From contig NZ_BPQV01000006.1 of the NCBI RefSeq assembly GCF_022179465.1, forward strand, positions 124,001-188,000: a DNA stretch of 64,000 bases. The letters are read 5' to 3'. Below are positions 35,445 to 44,760 of the stretch, piece after piece. Under the pieces are notes generated by a model. It did no database searches. It was not told where the DNA came from and worked only from the letters and a program-made list of their open reading frames with translations. Each line of letters opens with the position of its first letter. The stretch's first letter is position 1. This DNA is from Methylobacterium organophilum (lineage in GTDB: Bacteria; Pseudomonadota; Alphaproteobacteria; Rhizobiales; Beijerinckiaceae). The translations under genes and the position numbers were made by a program.

Positions 35445-36551
35445 ATGCTTGATTGGAATATCGCAGTGAGAAAGAGCCAGCATCTCTATTTTTATCTAAG
35501 TATGCTTTCGCTGTGGGCTTTTCACTCTTCAGCATCCGCTCAAACTGAAGAAAATTTCCGGGACAAATTGGCTCTCTGCGCCGCTGGTGCGAAAATGAAT
35601 GTGGCGCCGGAGATTATCGATAGCTTTTCCACTTTATATAAAGAGCGGTCAGCAAATGGCCCGTCCGTTATAACGCTCGGGGATTTCCTGTCAGTTATTC
35701 CTCCAAAACAGCAGATCCAGGCTCTTGATTTATATAACCAATGTGCAACAGGCCAAGGAGGCATCAAGAGACAAATTGTAGAATTACCCGCGAACCTCGT
35801 CACTGATGGTGCATCCTTTAAGGCCACAGCAAGCGATATTGTAGCTAATTCTTCAACAATTAGATCATTTTCGCGAGTATTCAGAGCCGAAGATGGCGCC
35901 AAAGGCCAGGATGGCAGCAACGGTCGCAACGGCGATAATGGTGCTGGCGGTCGCGGCGCAGACGGGAGTGCTGGACAACAAGGGGGGGAAGGGAGGTCAG
36001 GAGACTCTGCAAACTCAATCCAAATTGAGGGCGACAGTTTCGTTGGGCACCTTGTGATCGATAACTCCGGAGCAAATGGAGGCAATGGAGGCTCTGGTGG
36101 TCGCGGAGGCATTGGCGGCGCAGGTGGCCGCGGGAGCTCGGCTATAACTGGTGTCTTCGACTGTAGAAGCGGGCCGGGCAATGGAGGCGGCGGCGGCAAC
36201 GGAGGTAACGGAGGAGATGCCGGGCGGGGAGGCAACGGCGGAGATGGAGGCCCCGTTATTGTGAGGCTTAAATCGGTTGCCCCGGGCTCGACGATTTCGA
36301 TCGTTTCGAAAGGTGGAGTAGGTGGCGGCGCTGGTTCGCCGGGGCTGCCTGGAACTCCGGGTATAGGCGGCCCACCCGGCGAGACTAGAGGCCTTTGCAG
36401 CGGAGGAGGCAGAGGCGCAGGAGCAATAGGTGCTTCTGGGACGCAAGGACGGACTGCTGAAGCCGGGAAAGAAGGACGCGCAGGACAGATTGAAGTAACA
36501 ATCGACGGCAAGACAGTCTTAGCCACCGGGGAATACAGGCATGCTCCATAG
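35445..36551 (+). CDS. exported glycine-rich (collagen-like) repeat protein
   Basis: Protein of 368 residues with a signal peptide ending ASAQ near residue 33 and a globular part to about residue 145. A long glycine/asparagine/arginine-rich region (about 148-345) follows, with repeats such as GGNGG, GGRGG and PGLPGTPGIGGPPG, partly collagen-like. A short beta-rich end (GQIEVTIDGKTVLATGEY) closes it. The AT content is clearly higher than in neighbouring genes, a sign of transfer. It overlaps the next gene by 11 bp. A surface or secreted structural role is inferred; no family was recognised. Confidence 0.78.
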   Translation: MLDWNIAVRKSQHLYFYLSMLSLWAFHSSASAQTEENFRDKLALCAAGAKMNVAPEIIDSFSTLYKERSANGPSVITLGDFLSVIPPKQQIQALDLYNQCATGQGGIKRQIVELPANLVTDGASFKATASDIVANSSTIRSFSRVFRAEDGAKGQDGSNGRNGDNGAGGRGADGSAGQQGGEGRSGDSANSIQIEGDSFVGHLVIDNSGANGGNGGSGGRGGIGGAGGRGSSAITGVFDCRSGPGNGGGGGNGGNGGDAGRGGNGGDGGPVIVRLKSVAPGSTISIVSKGGVGGGAGSPGLPGTPGIGGPPGETRGLCSGGGRGAGAIGASGTQGRTAEAGKEGRAGQIEVTIDGKTVLATGEYRHAP

Positions 36552-37311
36552 ATCTCAAAAGCTGTTCAGGAGCGCATATACGCCCCGCATTTTTTTTGCC
36601 AATATTTGCATAAGGTGCGCGGCCCAGCCATCGAAAATTTTGCTATTGTACTTATGTGCCGCTGTGCCAGCGTTCGCGGTAGATAAAATGGAAAATTTCC
36701 AATATAACGGCGAGAGATACAGCGTCGATAATCAGGCATTGATCGGTTGGGTAGAAAAATGCATCCGGAGGGATGCAAATGCAAGAAAGCCCACTCTATC
36801 TGAAGAAAGTTTTTTGGAACTTAGCGCGAGCATTGACATCGCTAGGAGCAAGTCACGCATCGAGCGCTCTGATGCCAGGAAAAATTTGACGCTCGCCACT
36901 ATGATTTCAATTATGCTTGGTCTTATTTCTACGGTCTTGATTGGTATCAGTACTGCAGATATCTTCCAGGGTTCTAAGTCCAAAAATACACTCAAGGTTC
37001 TGGCAATTTTAGCTCCCGCGGTTGGAACTGCGACGGCTGCTGGAATTGCTTACTTTAAACCTCAGGATGTTTGGAGTCAGGCAAATTTTACATTGATTGC
37101 GCTCGATGGGCTATACAGAGACATGAGTATCGCCATCATCCGAATGCCATGCGTAACGGTGAAGGACGATCAGCCGAGTAGCGCTGAAATCGATTTGGCG
37201 CAAAAGGTCGAGATCTGGATTAGAAATTATAACGCCGCCTATACAAATAGTTCAAATTCTTCGGCGCAGCCCGGCGCTACTACAGCTGCTCCGGTTCAGC
37301 AAAAACAGTAG
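36541..37311 (+). CDS. two-helix membrane protein partnered with the glycine-rich protein
   Basis: Protein of 256 residues. A hydrophobic segment with AVPAFA near residue 40 may be a signal peptide. Two membrane helices follow (about residues 118-140, MISIMLGLISTVLIGI, and about 152-170, VLAILAPAVGTATAAGIAYF). The rest is polar, with a Ser/Thr/Ala-rich end. It starts within the end of the glycine-rich gene and shares its AT-rich composition, so the two entered together and probably act together. No family recognised. Confidence 0.7.
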   Translation: MLHRSQKLFRSAYTPRIFFANICIRCAAQPSKILLLYLCAAVPAFAVDKMENFQYNGERYSVDNQALIGWVEKCIRRDANARKPTLSEESFLELSASIDIARSKSRIERSDARKNLTLATMISIMLGLISTVLIGISTADIFQGSKSKNTLKVLAILAPAVGTATAAGIAYFKPQDVWSQANFTLIALDGLYRDMSIAIIRMPCVTVKDDQPSSAEIDLAQKVEIWIRNYNAAYTNSSNSSAQPGATTAAPVQQKQ

Positions 37312-37357
37312 CCTGATAATAAAAAGACGGACGTAAAACGCAATATCGGCTTTTGTG

Positions 37358-37612
37358 CAGCCCCTCATTTGGATCGTGCCGGTCCCTGGCACGACGCGGC
37401 TCGACCACCAAAAAGAGAACCTGGGGGCGGCGACCCTGCGCCTGACCGACGCCGAGATGGCCGAGATCCAGGCCGGGTTCGCTCGCATCGGGGTGCAGGG
37501 CGAGCGGTTCCCACCTGAGGTGCTGGGCCTGAGCGACACGGGAGCCGTGCTTGGAACGAGTTCGCTCGGCGGGCATGGCAAGTCACCGCTCCCGCCTGCG
37601 TCAGGTCGATGA
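37358..37612 (+). pseudogene. aldo/keto reductase C-terminal fragment
   Basis: The frame reads IWIVPVPGTTRLDHQKENLGAATLRLTDAEMAEI...GVQGERFPPE, matching the last segment of aldo/keto reductases, where PGTTK-ENLGA contacts NADPH. The barrel and catalytic residues are missing. It is a remnant left by insertion or deletion at the right edge of the AT-rich module; GC returns to genome level here. Confidence 0.7.
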
Positions 37613-37648
37613 CGCATCGGAGAGGGGCGCGGCCTTGACGCGCGACGC

Positions 37649-38092
37649 CTAGCTACCGGAGCAGCCGATCGTCTGGAGGGTGGGCAGGAGGTCGCCATAT
37701 CCCCAGACGGCCGTTCCCAGGGCGGCGAGGACGGGTAGGACGAAGGCCGGTTTGAAGAAGGACCAGACCGGCGCGCGCGCCCCGCTGAGATGGGCGGTAC
37801 CGGGATCGTGCCATTCGAGCGTTGCGTATGCCAGCGCTGCGGCTACCGTGATCACTGCCCCGCCGCGCTGGAAGTTGACCCCGCAGCGGGATGCCTCCGC
37901 CCAGTACCAGTGCGATCCGAGGACGGCGATCGAGACCCAGAACGCAGCCCGAGGCAGTAGATATTCGAGCGCCTTCAGCTTCATCCACGGGTAGGTGTCG
38001 TCGCGCGACCATTCTCGTATGACCTGCCAGGATTGCGCGAAGCCATACTCGCCCTCGTAGGACAGTTTCGGACGTCCACCCGGTTTCGTCAT
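37649..38092 (-). CDS. hypothetical membrane protein
   Basis: Protein of 147 residues starting MTKPGGRPKLSYEGEYGFA, preceded by a strong GGGGAGGAAG ribosome site. Three hydrophobic stretches are visible (about residues 48-64, 78-92 and 115-135). No family recognised. The longer open frame upstream has no protein-like character. It is single, with no clear operon partner. Confidence 0.65.
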   Translation of the reverse strand: MTKPGGRPKLSYEGEYGFAQSWQVIREWSRDDTYPWMKLKALEYLLPRAAFWVSIAVLGSHWYWAEASRCGVNFQRGGAVITVAAALAYATLEWHDPGTAHLSGARAPVWSFFKPAFVLPVLAALGTAVWGYGDLLPTLQTIGCSGS

Positions 38093-38394
38093 CTTCCTCC
38101 CCCGGCGCCTCCTGCCCTGGATAAGCCATACCGATCCCGTACGCACGCCACCGCCCCGACGGTATGGACCCGGCAACGGGTACGGCCAAGGTAGCGGCCC
38201 ACCGCGACATCGGGGAAAGCCCGACGCGGTCGCGGCCTGCCGGCAAGGACGTGGCGGGTGTTCCGGAGTTGCCGGCGTGTGTCCGGCGTCGGAACGGACG
38301 AAGTGGACCCTGCGCCGCGATCCGACCGCGTCGGGACGACAAGTCCCGGCCCCCCCTGTATCCATGGTGTCGAACGCCGCGGACGCCGGCTGGC

Positions 38395-39876
38395 CTAGCC
38401 AGCGGCGAGCCCCCCATCGGCCTCTCGAACGAGGATCTCCTCTTCCTCGCGATTCCTCTCAAGGTTTGCGTCATCGTACTCCCAGCGCAGGGCATGCCAG
38501 GCGTCCCGGAAAGATGCGATCAGCCCCTCCCCGAGTTCGACCGACCATTCCGCGAGCTCCGGGGTCAGGACCCGGTCGGGCCAGGGCCCTGGCCCGGCGC
38601 GTGGCTTCGCGACGTCTTCGAACTCGGCCAGGATCCGGGACGGCGACGACGGGACGGGGAAGATCTGCTCCTCGTCGCCCCTGACGTGGACGAGGGCGTG
38701 GCGGAGGCCGACGAGCCTGTTCAAGTCGTGCAGGCGCCGCCCCTCCCATTTCGGGCCGAACATGCCCCGTCCGACGACCCTCCAACGTTCATGGAGGGAC
38801 TTGTAGTGAAACTTGCGGCGGTCGGGCTTGTAGACGTAGGATGGGAACCGATCCTGCCAGCGCAACCGGCCGGATTGAGCCAGGAAGTAGCCGACCGCGT
38901 TGATGAACGCCTCCAAGCCGCAGGTGACCTGCAGCACGGCGGCGGAGGGACCTTCGGTCCCGGCCCGGTCGGCACGGGATACCGCCGACATCGCCCGCGC
39001 GGCCCGCATGGCCCTGCCACCCCAGTTGGGCAGCGTGACGATGCTGTGGCGACCGCCCTCGACCCTGAAACCGACCCAGCTCAGGCATTCGCCCTCCGGA
39101 CCAGGCCGCTCCATCATCATCTCGATGCCCGAAAGCTCGGCGCGCTGCCACGAGTTCCTGGGCGATCCGTTCCGATCGAGGGGCGTGAGAGGGATCCGGA
39201 CCTGAAACTCGGCCGGTTTCGCGTCGCCGCCGTCCTGGCAAGCGATGCAGCGCCCGGTTCCGCGGCACCGGCACGCCGCGGTCCGGCCCGTGGGCGGAGC
39301 CGCAGCGGCGACTTCGCCGATCCGCCCGAACAGGGTCGACAAGCGCTCCTGACCATGCGCGACCCGGGACGTCGCCATGACCGCGGCGGCCTTCGCCGCG
39401 ACGCCCGCGGCCCGGGCGACGAGGCCGGCCTCGGCATAAGCCGTTCCGGCGAGGAGAAGGACGTCCATGCGATAGGCGGGGTCGGACGACCGCTCGGTGA
39501 CGAACACCAGCTTTTCCGCGTAGGCGGCCGCGCGCGCGGTATCGCGACACCCGAGATGATGCTCGACCAGCGCTCGATAGTTCTCGGCACAAGCCGCCCA
39601 GTCGCCCGCCTCGCGCCGCAGCCTCGCCGCCTTCAGGTGGAGGCTCATCGCGCGTTCCGCTGCGCCCTCGTCCGTTTGCGCGATCAGCGTCTTCGCTCTT
39701 GCGCTCAGACTTGTCGCGCGCCCCAGCCATTCCGCGGCTACCGGCGACGGTGGACCGGACGGAGGCGTGACGAGGTCGAGCTCCGTGACCGCAAACCAAC
39801 GGTCCGCGGCCGTGTCCTCGGGGTCGACCCAGGAACGAGGGAGGGCCGGCCGGGGGAGATGCCGCGGGAGGGTCAT
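38395..39876 (-). CDS. hypothetical protein with TPR-like N terminus and HEPN-like motif
   Basis: Protein of 493 residues. Residues about 45-190 are alanine-rich helical repeats resembling TPR (LHLKAARLRREAGDWAACAENYRALVEHHLG). A Cys cluster CRCRGTGRCIAC follows near residue 207. The C-terminal half has LHDLNRLVGLRHALVHVRG, where RHALVH fits the R-x4-H motif of HEPN ribonucleases. HEPN effectors are common in defence and toxin systems, and the location suits this. The domain call rests on one motif and is tentative. Confidence 0.65.
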   Translation of the reverse strand: MTLPRHLPRPALPRSWVDPEDTAADRWFAVTELDLVTPPSGPPSPVAAEWLGRATSLSARAKTLIAQTDEGAAERAMSLHLKAARLRREAGDWAACAENYRALVEHHLGCRDTARAAAYAEKLVFVTERSSDPAYRMDVLLLAGTAYAEAGLVARAAGVAAKAAAVMATSRVAHGQERLSTLFGRIGEVAAAAPPTGRTAACRCRGTGRCIACQDGGDAKPAEFQVRIPLTPLDRNGSPRNSWQRAELSGIEMMMERPGPEGECLSWVGFRVEGGRHSIVTLPNWGGRAMRAARAMSAVSRADRAGTEGPSAAVLQVTCGLEAFINAVGYFLAQSGRLRWQDRFPSYVYKPDRRKFHYKSLHERWRVVGRGMFGPKWEGRRLHDLNRLVGLRHALVHVRGDEEQIFPVPSSPSRILAEFEDVAKPRAGPGPWPDRVLTPELAEWSVELGEGLIASFRDAWHALRWEYDDANLERNREEEEILVREADGGLAAG

Positions 39877-40138
39877 GGCGTGCTCGTGGCGTTTGCTGCC
39901 CGAACCATTTCCCGCCCTCCTCGACCGCGACGTCTCTCGCGATCAAGGAAGGCACCTCCTGTTACGAAACCTTGACGGCGGGCGATCCTGGGCCGCCCCG
40001 GATCCCTCGGGGTGCGACAACGGTTAAGCTTTCGTCTAGCCCTATGATCGGCGCTCTTTGCGGGCTCGACCCGAGCACGGCGTATGTCGTCGCCGGGCTT
40101 CTTGCCGGTTCACGACCCCGCGCCTGGCTTGGCCGCCT

Positions 40139-40996
40139 TCAGAAGCCGTGGGACGGACCGTCCACGTCGTCGGGCTCTTCCGCCTTCCCACCCCGATCGT
40201 CGAAGGCGGGATGGACGGGAGCCCCCATCACCACACGCCCCCGGCCCTCAATCTCGATCTCCCCCGTGTCGAAGTCGTAGGACTTGAAGCCTGGGATCAG
40301 GCTCAGCAAAGGGTGATCGGCGATCTCGTCATGATCCGGTTTCGGTTCGATCCCCTCGGCGGCGGGGTTGAAAAGGGTGACGGGGCCGCCCTCCGGATCG
40401 ACCGAGACGATCCGACGACCGAGCTTCTTCGCTAGCGCGAGCAGGTGGTCCTTGATCGGCGAGGCGTGATCGTCCGGGCCGACGATGATCTCTTTCGCGC
40501 CCCGATCCCTCCTCATCGTGAGCCTGACCCAACCGGCCTCTCGGATCGCCCTCCCGGCTTCCCGGTTCGGACGTCCCCAGGAAGGGTCGTCGGGATCGCT
40601 CCAGCGGTCGTGCGGCTTGCTGTCCTCGTCCATGCGCCCGCCGGCGGGGGCCCTGCCAAGCTTCTCCGCCTCGGTCGTGATCGCCGCGACAGCCTGGACC
40701 TGGGCCACCACGACGTGAGTCATCCCGGGCACGATGAGGAAGGCGTGGAAGCCCGTGCAGGGCCCGTTCGCGACCAAGCGTCCGTCCTGATGCAGCCATC
40801 CGCCGTTCTCGGAGAGGTTGCGCAGGACGTCGGCGTCCGTGATGCGACCGGCCATGGGAACCGCCCATCCGCGTCGCCGCGGGGCGTACAGGCTCAGACG
40901 CGTCGCAGATACCGCGGCCGCCGGGACGGGAGCGCCGTCGTCCCCTGCCGAACCGGCGGGCGGCGCGAGTTGTCCGAGATCTGAAAGGTCGGCCAT
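40139..40996 (-). CDS. hypothetical protein
   Basis: Protein of 285 residues from ATG 40996 (MADLSDLGQLAPP). It is polar with a mixed alpha/beta character, including GFHAFLIVPGMTHVVVAQVQAVAAI and KKLGRRIVSVDPEGGPVTLFNP. The C terminus is acidic (GKAEEPDDVDGP). No catalytic motif, membrane helix or family recognised. It runs the same way as the preceding HEPN-like gene with a 262-bp gap, so a shared operon is not certain. Confidence 0.6.
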   Translation of the reverse strand: MADLSDLGQLAPPAGSAGDDGAPVPAAAVSATRLSLYAPRRRGWAVPMAGRITDADVLRNLSENGGWLHQDGRLVANGPCTGFHAFLIVPGMTHVVVAQVQAVAAITTEAEKLGRAPAGGRMDEDSKPHDRWSDPDDPSWGRPNREAGRAIREAGWVRLTMRRDRGAKEIIVGPDDHASPIKDHLLALAKKLGRRIVSVDPEGGPVTLFNPAAEGIEPKPDHDEIADHPLLSLIPGFKSYDFDTGEIEIEGRGRVVMGAPVHPAFDDRGGKAEEPDDVDGPSHGF

Positions 40997-41469
40997 GGAG
41001 CGAATCCTCGCCGTGCGATGTACCGGCGGAGGGTGCGCTGCGCCCAGGCGTACCACCAGCGCCGCCCGTGGATCGGAGGGTGCGTGCCGCACGTCCGCCT
41101 ACGAACGCTGACCAGCCGCGGTTTCGGGCAAACCGCCTCGACCGCTGCCGCGGGCATGACGCTGGCCGGGTCGATCAGCGGGGATCCGCGATCACGGTGG
41201 TCTCGGCTGCCCCGGTGTCGCCGGCAGCACGCGGGCGTTCGAGTCGATCACGCCCGATGATGATTCGGGGGAAAAGGCCGGGGCCTGGCGTCATTCCCCC
41301 GGCGGCGGGCTATCCCACCCCGGGCACGCCCGGAACCCGGCGAAGGCAGCTCGCCGCCCGCCTGCGTCGCCGCCACCCTCCCGCACCGTTGAACCTCACG
41401 GAAACGAGCGATCGCTAGCATGGGTCGGCCGGTCGCCGTCGGGAGCGACCGGGTCAGCGAGCGCCGGCC
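40997..41469. other. non-coding gap, nothing recognised
   Basis: About 470 bp between divergent genes. Short frames lack protein-like composition. No repeat, terminator or operator was recognised. Confidence 0.4.
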
Positions 41470-42585
41470 GTGTCTGTCAGAAACTTCCGCCATCGTTACA
41501 CCCCCGCCGGACAAGGGACCGCCGGCCAGGATCCGCTCCAGCTGACGACGACCGAGATCGCGGACGCCGCAATCCGCGAGATCGTGCAGATCTCGCTCGG
41601 CAGCGCTCCGTTCGACCTCTTCCTCGACCAGCTCCTCGTCCCGAACGTTCGCCCGTTCCGCTGGGTCGCCCAGCTCGGGCAGATCCGGGAGACGCGGACG
41701 GCTCTCTCGGGCCTGTTCGGTCGGTTCGTCGCCCGAGCCTACCTAACGCGGTACTGCGGTCATCGCTACTTCGAACCCATCCGAGCCGATCTCCAGGCCC
41801 TGGGCGGATGGCCCCACTTCACGGTCCGGAAGAACCTGCCCGGCGACCTGCCCGACTGGATCGTGGCGACGGCGGCGGGAGCGAATGCATTCGCCGTCGC
41901 CGAGGCAAAGGGTTCCCATAACGGGTCGGGGCCCATGCCGTCGTTGTCGGCCGCGATGGCGCAGGCCCGCCGCATCGACATCATGGCGAACGGCAGCAAG
42001 CTCAAGGTGAAGCGCTACGCCATCGCCACCCGCTGGGCCGTGCAGGGCCACGCCCGGCTTCAGGACCCTTACCTCTGGGTGGACGACCCCGACGAGGGCG
42101 AGGTCGATCCGACCCCGAAGGACCTCCGGTACATCAGACGGAGCATCGCGCTCGGCCACTACGCCGCCTTCGCGGAAGGCTTCGGACTTCCCAAAACGGC
42201 GCAGGCCCTGCTGAGGGCGAAGCTGGAGCGGCCCGGTCGCCTAGACCTTCCTCGCCGGGACCAAACGTTCCTGTCCGTCGCTGGGGGCGAACCCTATCCG
42301 GCCATCGCGGCTGCCGTCGTGCCGAACGGCGTGATCCCGTTGCCTCGCGACGGCGACCTCGACACGTTCGGGCGCGCGCTGTCGACGCTGTTCGGCGAGC
42401 GGGTCGCGATCCTTGCCGTCCGCATCGACGCGATCCTCGCCGCCGATCGTCTCGAAGAGAGGGAAGGCGATGCTCTGCCGACGCCACCCGACCCATCCTT
42501 CTGGCGGCTTCGCCGCGAGCAGGGCGACGGCTCCGAGCAGGTCCCGCTCACCGAAGTCACGCTCCGGCCCCTACCGGTCGGCTGA
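41470..42585 (+). CDS. hypothetical protein with PD-(D/E)XK nuclease-like motif
   Basis: Protein of 371 residues starting at GTG. The segment DLPDWIVATAAGANAFAVAEAKGS places Asp129 and Glu145-x-Lys147 in the spacing of PD-(D/E)XK nucleases. Around it are helical stretches with many arginines. A DNA or RNA nuclease acting in genome conflict is a reasonable guess given the island context. The rest matches no family I recognise. It is followed by a hairpin and a tRNA-Ser-like fragment. Confidence 0.68.
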   Translation: MSVRNFRHRYTPAGQGTAGQDPLQLTTTEIADAAIREIVQISLGSAPFDLFLDQLLVPNVRPFRWVAQLGQIRETRTALSGLFGRFVARAYLTRYCGHRYFEPIRADLQALGGWPHFTVRKNLPGDLPDWIVATAAGANAFAVAEAKGSHNGSGPMPSLSAAMAQARRIDIMANGSKLKVKRYAIATRWAVQGHARLQDPYLWVDDPDEGEVDPTPKDLRYIRRSIALGHYAAFAEGFGLPKTAQALLRAKLERPGRLDLPRRDQTFLSVAGGEPYPAIAAAVVPNGVIPLPRDGDLDTFGRALSTLFGERVAILAVRIDAILAADRLEEREGDALPTPPDPSFWRLRREQGDGSEQVPLTEVTLRPLPVG

Positions 42586-42667
42586 TATCACTCCGGCTCG
42601 CACCAGTGGTGGATCGACGGACGTCGTGCTGGCGAGGGATACACGGCGGTGGTACACACGGATCACG

Positions 42668-42738
42668 AAAACGGGCGCCGCGAGCCCCGTTTCCCTAGGG
42701 AAAGTCCGAGCTGGGGTACAGTCCCCCCCTCTCCGCCA
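42668..42738 (+). other. tRNA-Ser-like 3' fragment, probable attachment site
   Basis: The stretch begins GAAAACGGGCG, like the 3' side of a tRNA-Ser anticodon arm. A palindrome TTTCCCTAGGGAAA (42690-42703) sits where a class-II variable arm would be. The stretch then ends GGGGTACAGTCCCC and CCCTCTCCGCCA, the usual 3' end of tRNA-Ser. No 5' half is visible. It lies 73 bp before an integrase gene, as attachment sites derived from tRNA genes do. Confidence 0.45.
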
Positions 42739-42810
42739 CATTATTTCCTAGAGCGTCGATCCGGCCGGTGAGCCGCCTCGCACCCGCGATGTACACGGGA
42801 TTGTACACGC

Positions 42811-44469
42811 GTGCGAAGCCGCCACCTGACCCGTAACGGGCGAACTTCCGTCTTTCAGATCCGGGTGCCCAAGGCGCTCGATCCCGCTTTGACCCTGGCG
42901 CCGATTCGGATCACCCTCGGGTGCGTGCCGAATTCGCGAGCCCGTCGCATGGCCGACGTGCTCGGCGGCTTGGCGCGCATCGAGTTCGCACGGATCGAGA
43001 ACACGCCCATGAACGATGCGACGCCTGCCGATGCAAGGCGGCAGGTCGAGGACCGGCTGACCCTCGCCCTGCCGACCCTCCTCGGGCTCGGCGTCCTCGG
43101 ACAGAGCAGGCTCTCGCACGAAATTGCGCCGGCCGCGATCGACGGCGTCTTCGACCTCCTGGCGGAGGTCGGGGTGAAGCGTCTCGCAGGCGACGACAAC
43201 GCAAGACGTCTGAGACCGGAAGTGCCGATCGTCGCGGCGCTGGCGGACGAGAATACGGCGCGCGGGATGCTGGGGCTTGCACCGATCACGCTTCCCCCGA
43301 AGCCCGATCCGATCATGGTCGAACTGGCCGCGATCCGGGAGATGATCGGCGGCCAGAAAGGGCCACAAGGTCCCTTGTTCAGTGTGGCTGCCGAGCGCTT
43401 CATCGCCGGCCGGATCGAGACCTACGGTGATCCCCGCCATCCGGAAATCGGCTACCTGCGTCACCGGTCTTCGGTGTTCCTTGCGCTCGTTGGCGACAAG
43501 CCCGTCGACGCCTATGACCGCACGGACCTGCAGCACTTCGCCAACGAGCTGTCGTGGCTGCCACCCAACATCTCGAAGCAGGAAGGCTACGATCTCGCCA
43601 GGGTCGCCGAGTACGTTGCGGCCAACAAGGAGGCCGAGGGACCTGGGTTAGCGGAAAAATCGATCCGCGAGACGTATCTGAGCCGGATCAAGACGATCCT
43701 GCGCGAGGCCTGCGCCGACGCCAAGGTGCCCGTCGCCTTCGAGGGCCGGATCGTGATCCCGAAGCGCGCCGCGCCTTCGAAGGCACGCATCGCACCCGAC
43801 CAAGACGAGTTCGGCAAGGTCGTCGCCGCGGGAGTCGCTTCCGGCATCCTCTCCGATGCCCTGCTGCCGGCCCTCGGCCAACTTACTGGACGGCGGCTGG
43901 GTCTGCTCGCCTTCATGCGACGCGAGAACATTCTGCGCTACAATGGGGTCTGGGTGTACCGCCCGCAATCGCACCAGATGCGGGACGGGCGCTGGGAGCC
44001 GGTGCCGTTCAAGACCGGCGAGTCGCTCGGCTTGTTCGTCCTGCACGACTTGTTTGCAGAGTGCGGCTTCATCGAATGGGCGCTTCGAGATGCGGGGCCA
44101 GTGTTCCCAATGCTGATGCGAACGGAAGATCCCGCCGACGCGGCACAGAAGCGCATGAAGCGCCTGTATGTGCGGTCGGGCGCTGATCCGCAGCGCTCCA
44201 GTACTTTCCATGGCTTGCGCGTCGGCAAGATCCGCAATGACCGTGATCTTGCGTTGCCCGCGCGGGCTGTGCGCCTGCAGGTTGGCCACGAGCTCACCGA
44301 CGTGCATGAGCGCTACGATGGGCAGATGACCGATGGAGAGCTCAAGGCGTTCGCGACCGCGCCTCTGCCGCCCGGCGTCAATTGGAGTCTGCTCAAGACG
44401 ATCGACTTCGGAGCATTCGCTGTGCGACAGCCGAAGGGCGGACGACCGCGCCAGTCGTCATTACAATGA
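42811..44469 (+). CDS. phage-type tyrosine integrase, large variant
   Basis: Protein of 552 residues, longer than typical integrases owing to an extended N-terminal region. The C-terminal catalytic domain shows Arg in LTGRRLGLLAFMRRENIL, His and Arg in FHGLRVGKIRND, GHELTDVHERYDG with the likely nucleophilic Tyr, and a basic C terminus. It resembles DUF6538-type or Rhizobiales island integrases, though I am not sure of the subfamily. A tRNA-Ser-like fragment directly upstream suggests site preference. It marks the left edge of the mobilisation region. Confidence 0.85.
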   Translation: MRSRHLTRNGRTSVFQIRVPKALDPALTLAPIRITLGCVPNSRARRMADVLGGLARIEFARIENTPMNDATPADARRQVEDRLTLALPTLLGLGVLGQSRLSHEIAPAAIDGVFDLLAEVGVKRLAGDDNARRLRPEVPIVAALADENTARGMLGLAPITLPPKPDPIMVELAAIREMIGGQKGPQGPLFSVAAERFIAGRIETYGDPRHPEIGYLRHRSSVFLALVGDKPVDAYDRTDLQHFANELSWLPPNISKQEGYDLARVAEYVAANKEAEGPGLAEKSIRETYLSRIKTILREACADAKVPVAFEGRIVIPKRAAPSKARIAPDQDEFGKVVAAGVASGILSDALLPALGQLTGRRLGLLAFMRRENILRYNGVWVYRPQSHQMRDGRWEPVPFKTGESLGLFVLHDLFAECGFIEWALRDAGPVFPMLMRTEDPADAAQKRMKRLYVRSGADPQRSSTFHGLRVGKIRNDRDLALPARAVRLQVGHELTDVHERYDGQMTDGELKAFATAPLPPGVNWSLLKTIDFGAFAVRQPKGGRPRQSSLQ

Positions 44470-44760
44470 CGACTGGCTGCCAGCCTGCCTCTGCGCAGGG
44501 CGGCCGGCGAGCTAATTTGGCTGGGGCGCCAGGATTCTCACCTAAGCGGCAGCCCGCGTAAGTCGTTGACTCAGCAGCACTAAACGGCGTTACAGCTGCG
44601 TTGTCATACATTGATGTGCGACAACGTGCAACTCGTCGTTGGCTCAATATTGCGGACGTCAGTTCGGCTTGGTCAGCATGTAATGAATGGCCGAATGTGG
44701 CCGGCTGAGGTTTGCCCTTCAAAGTCGAATTGGAGCTAACTATGAGGTGTAGTCAGAATT

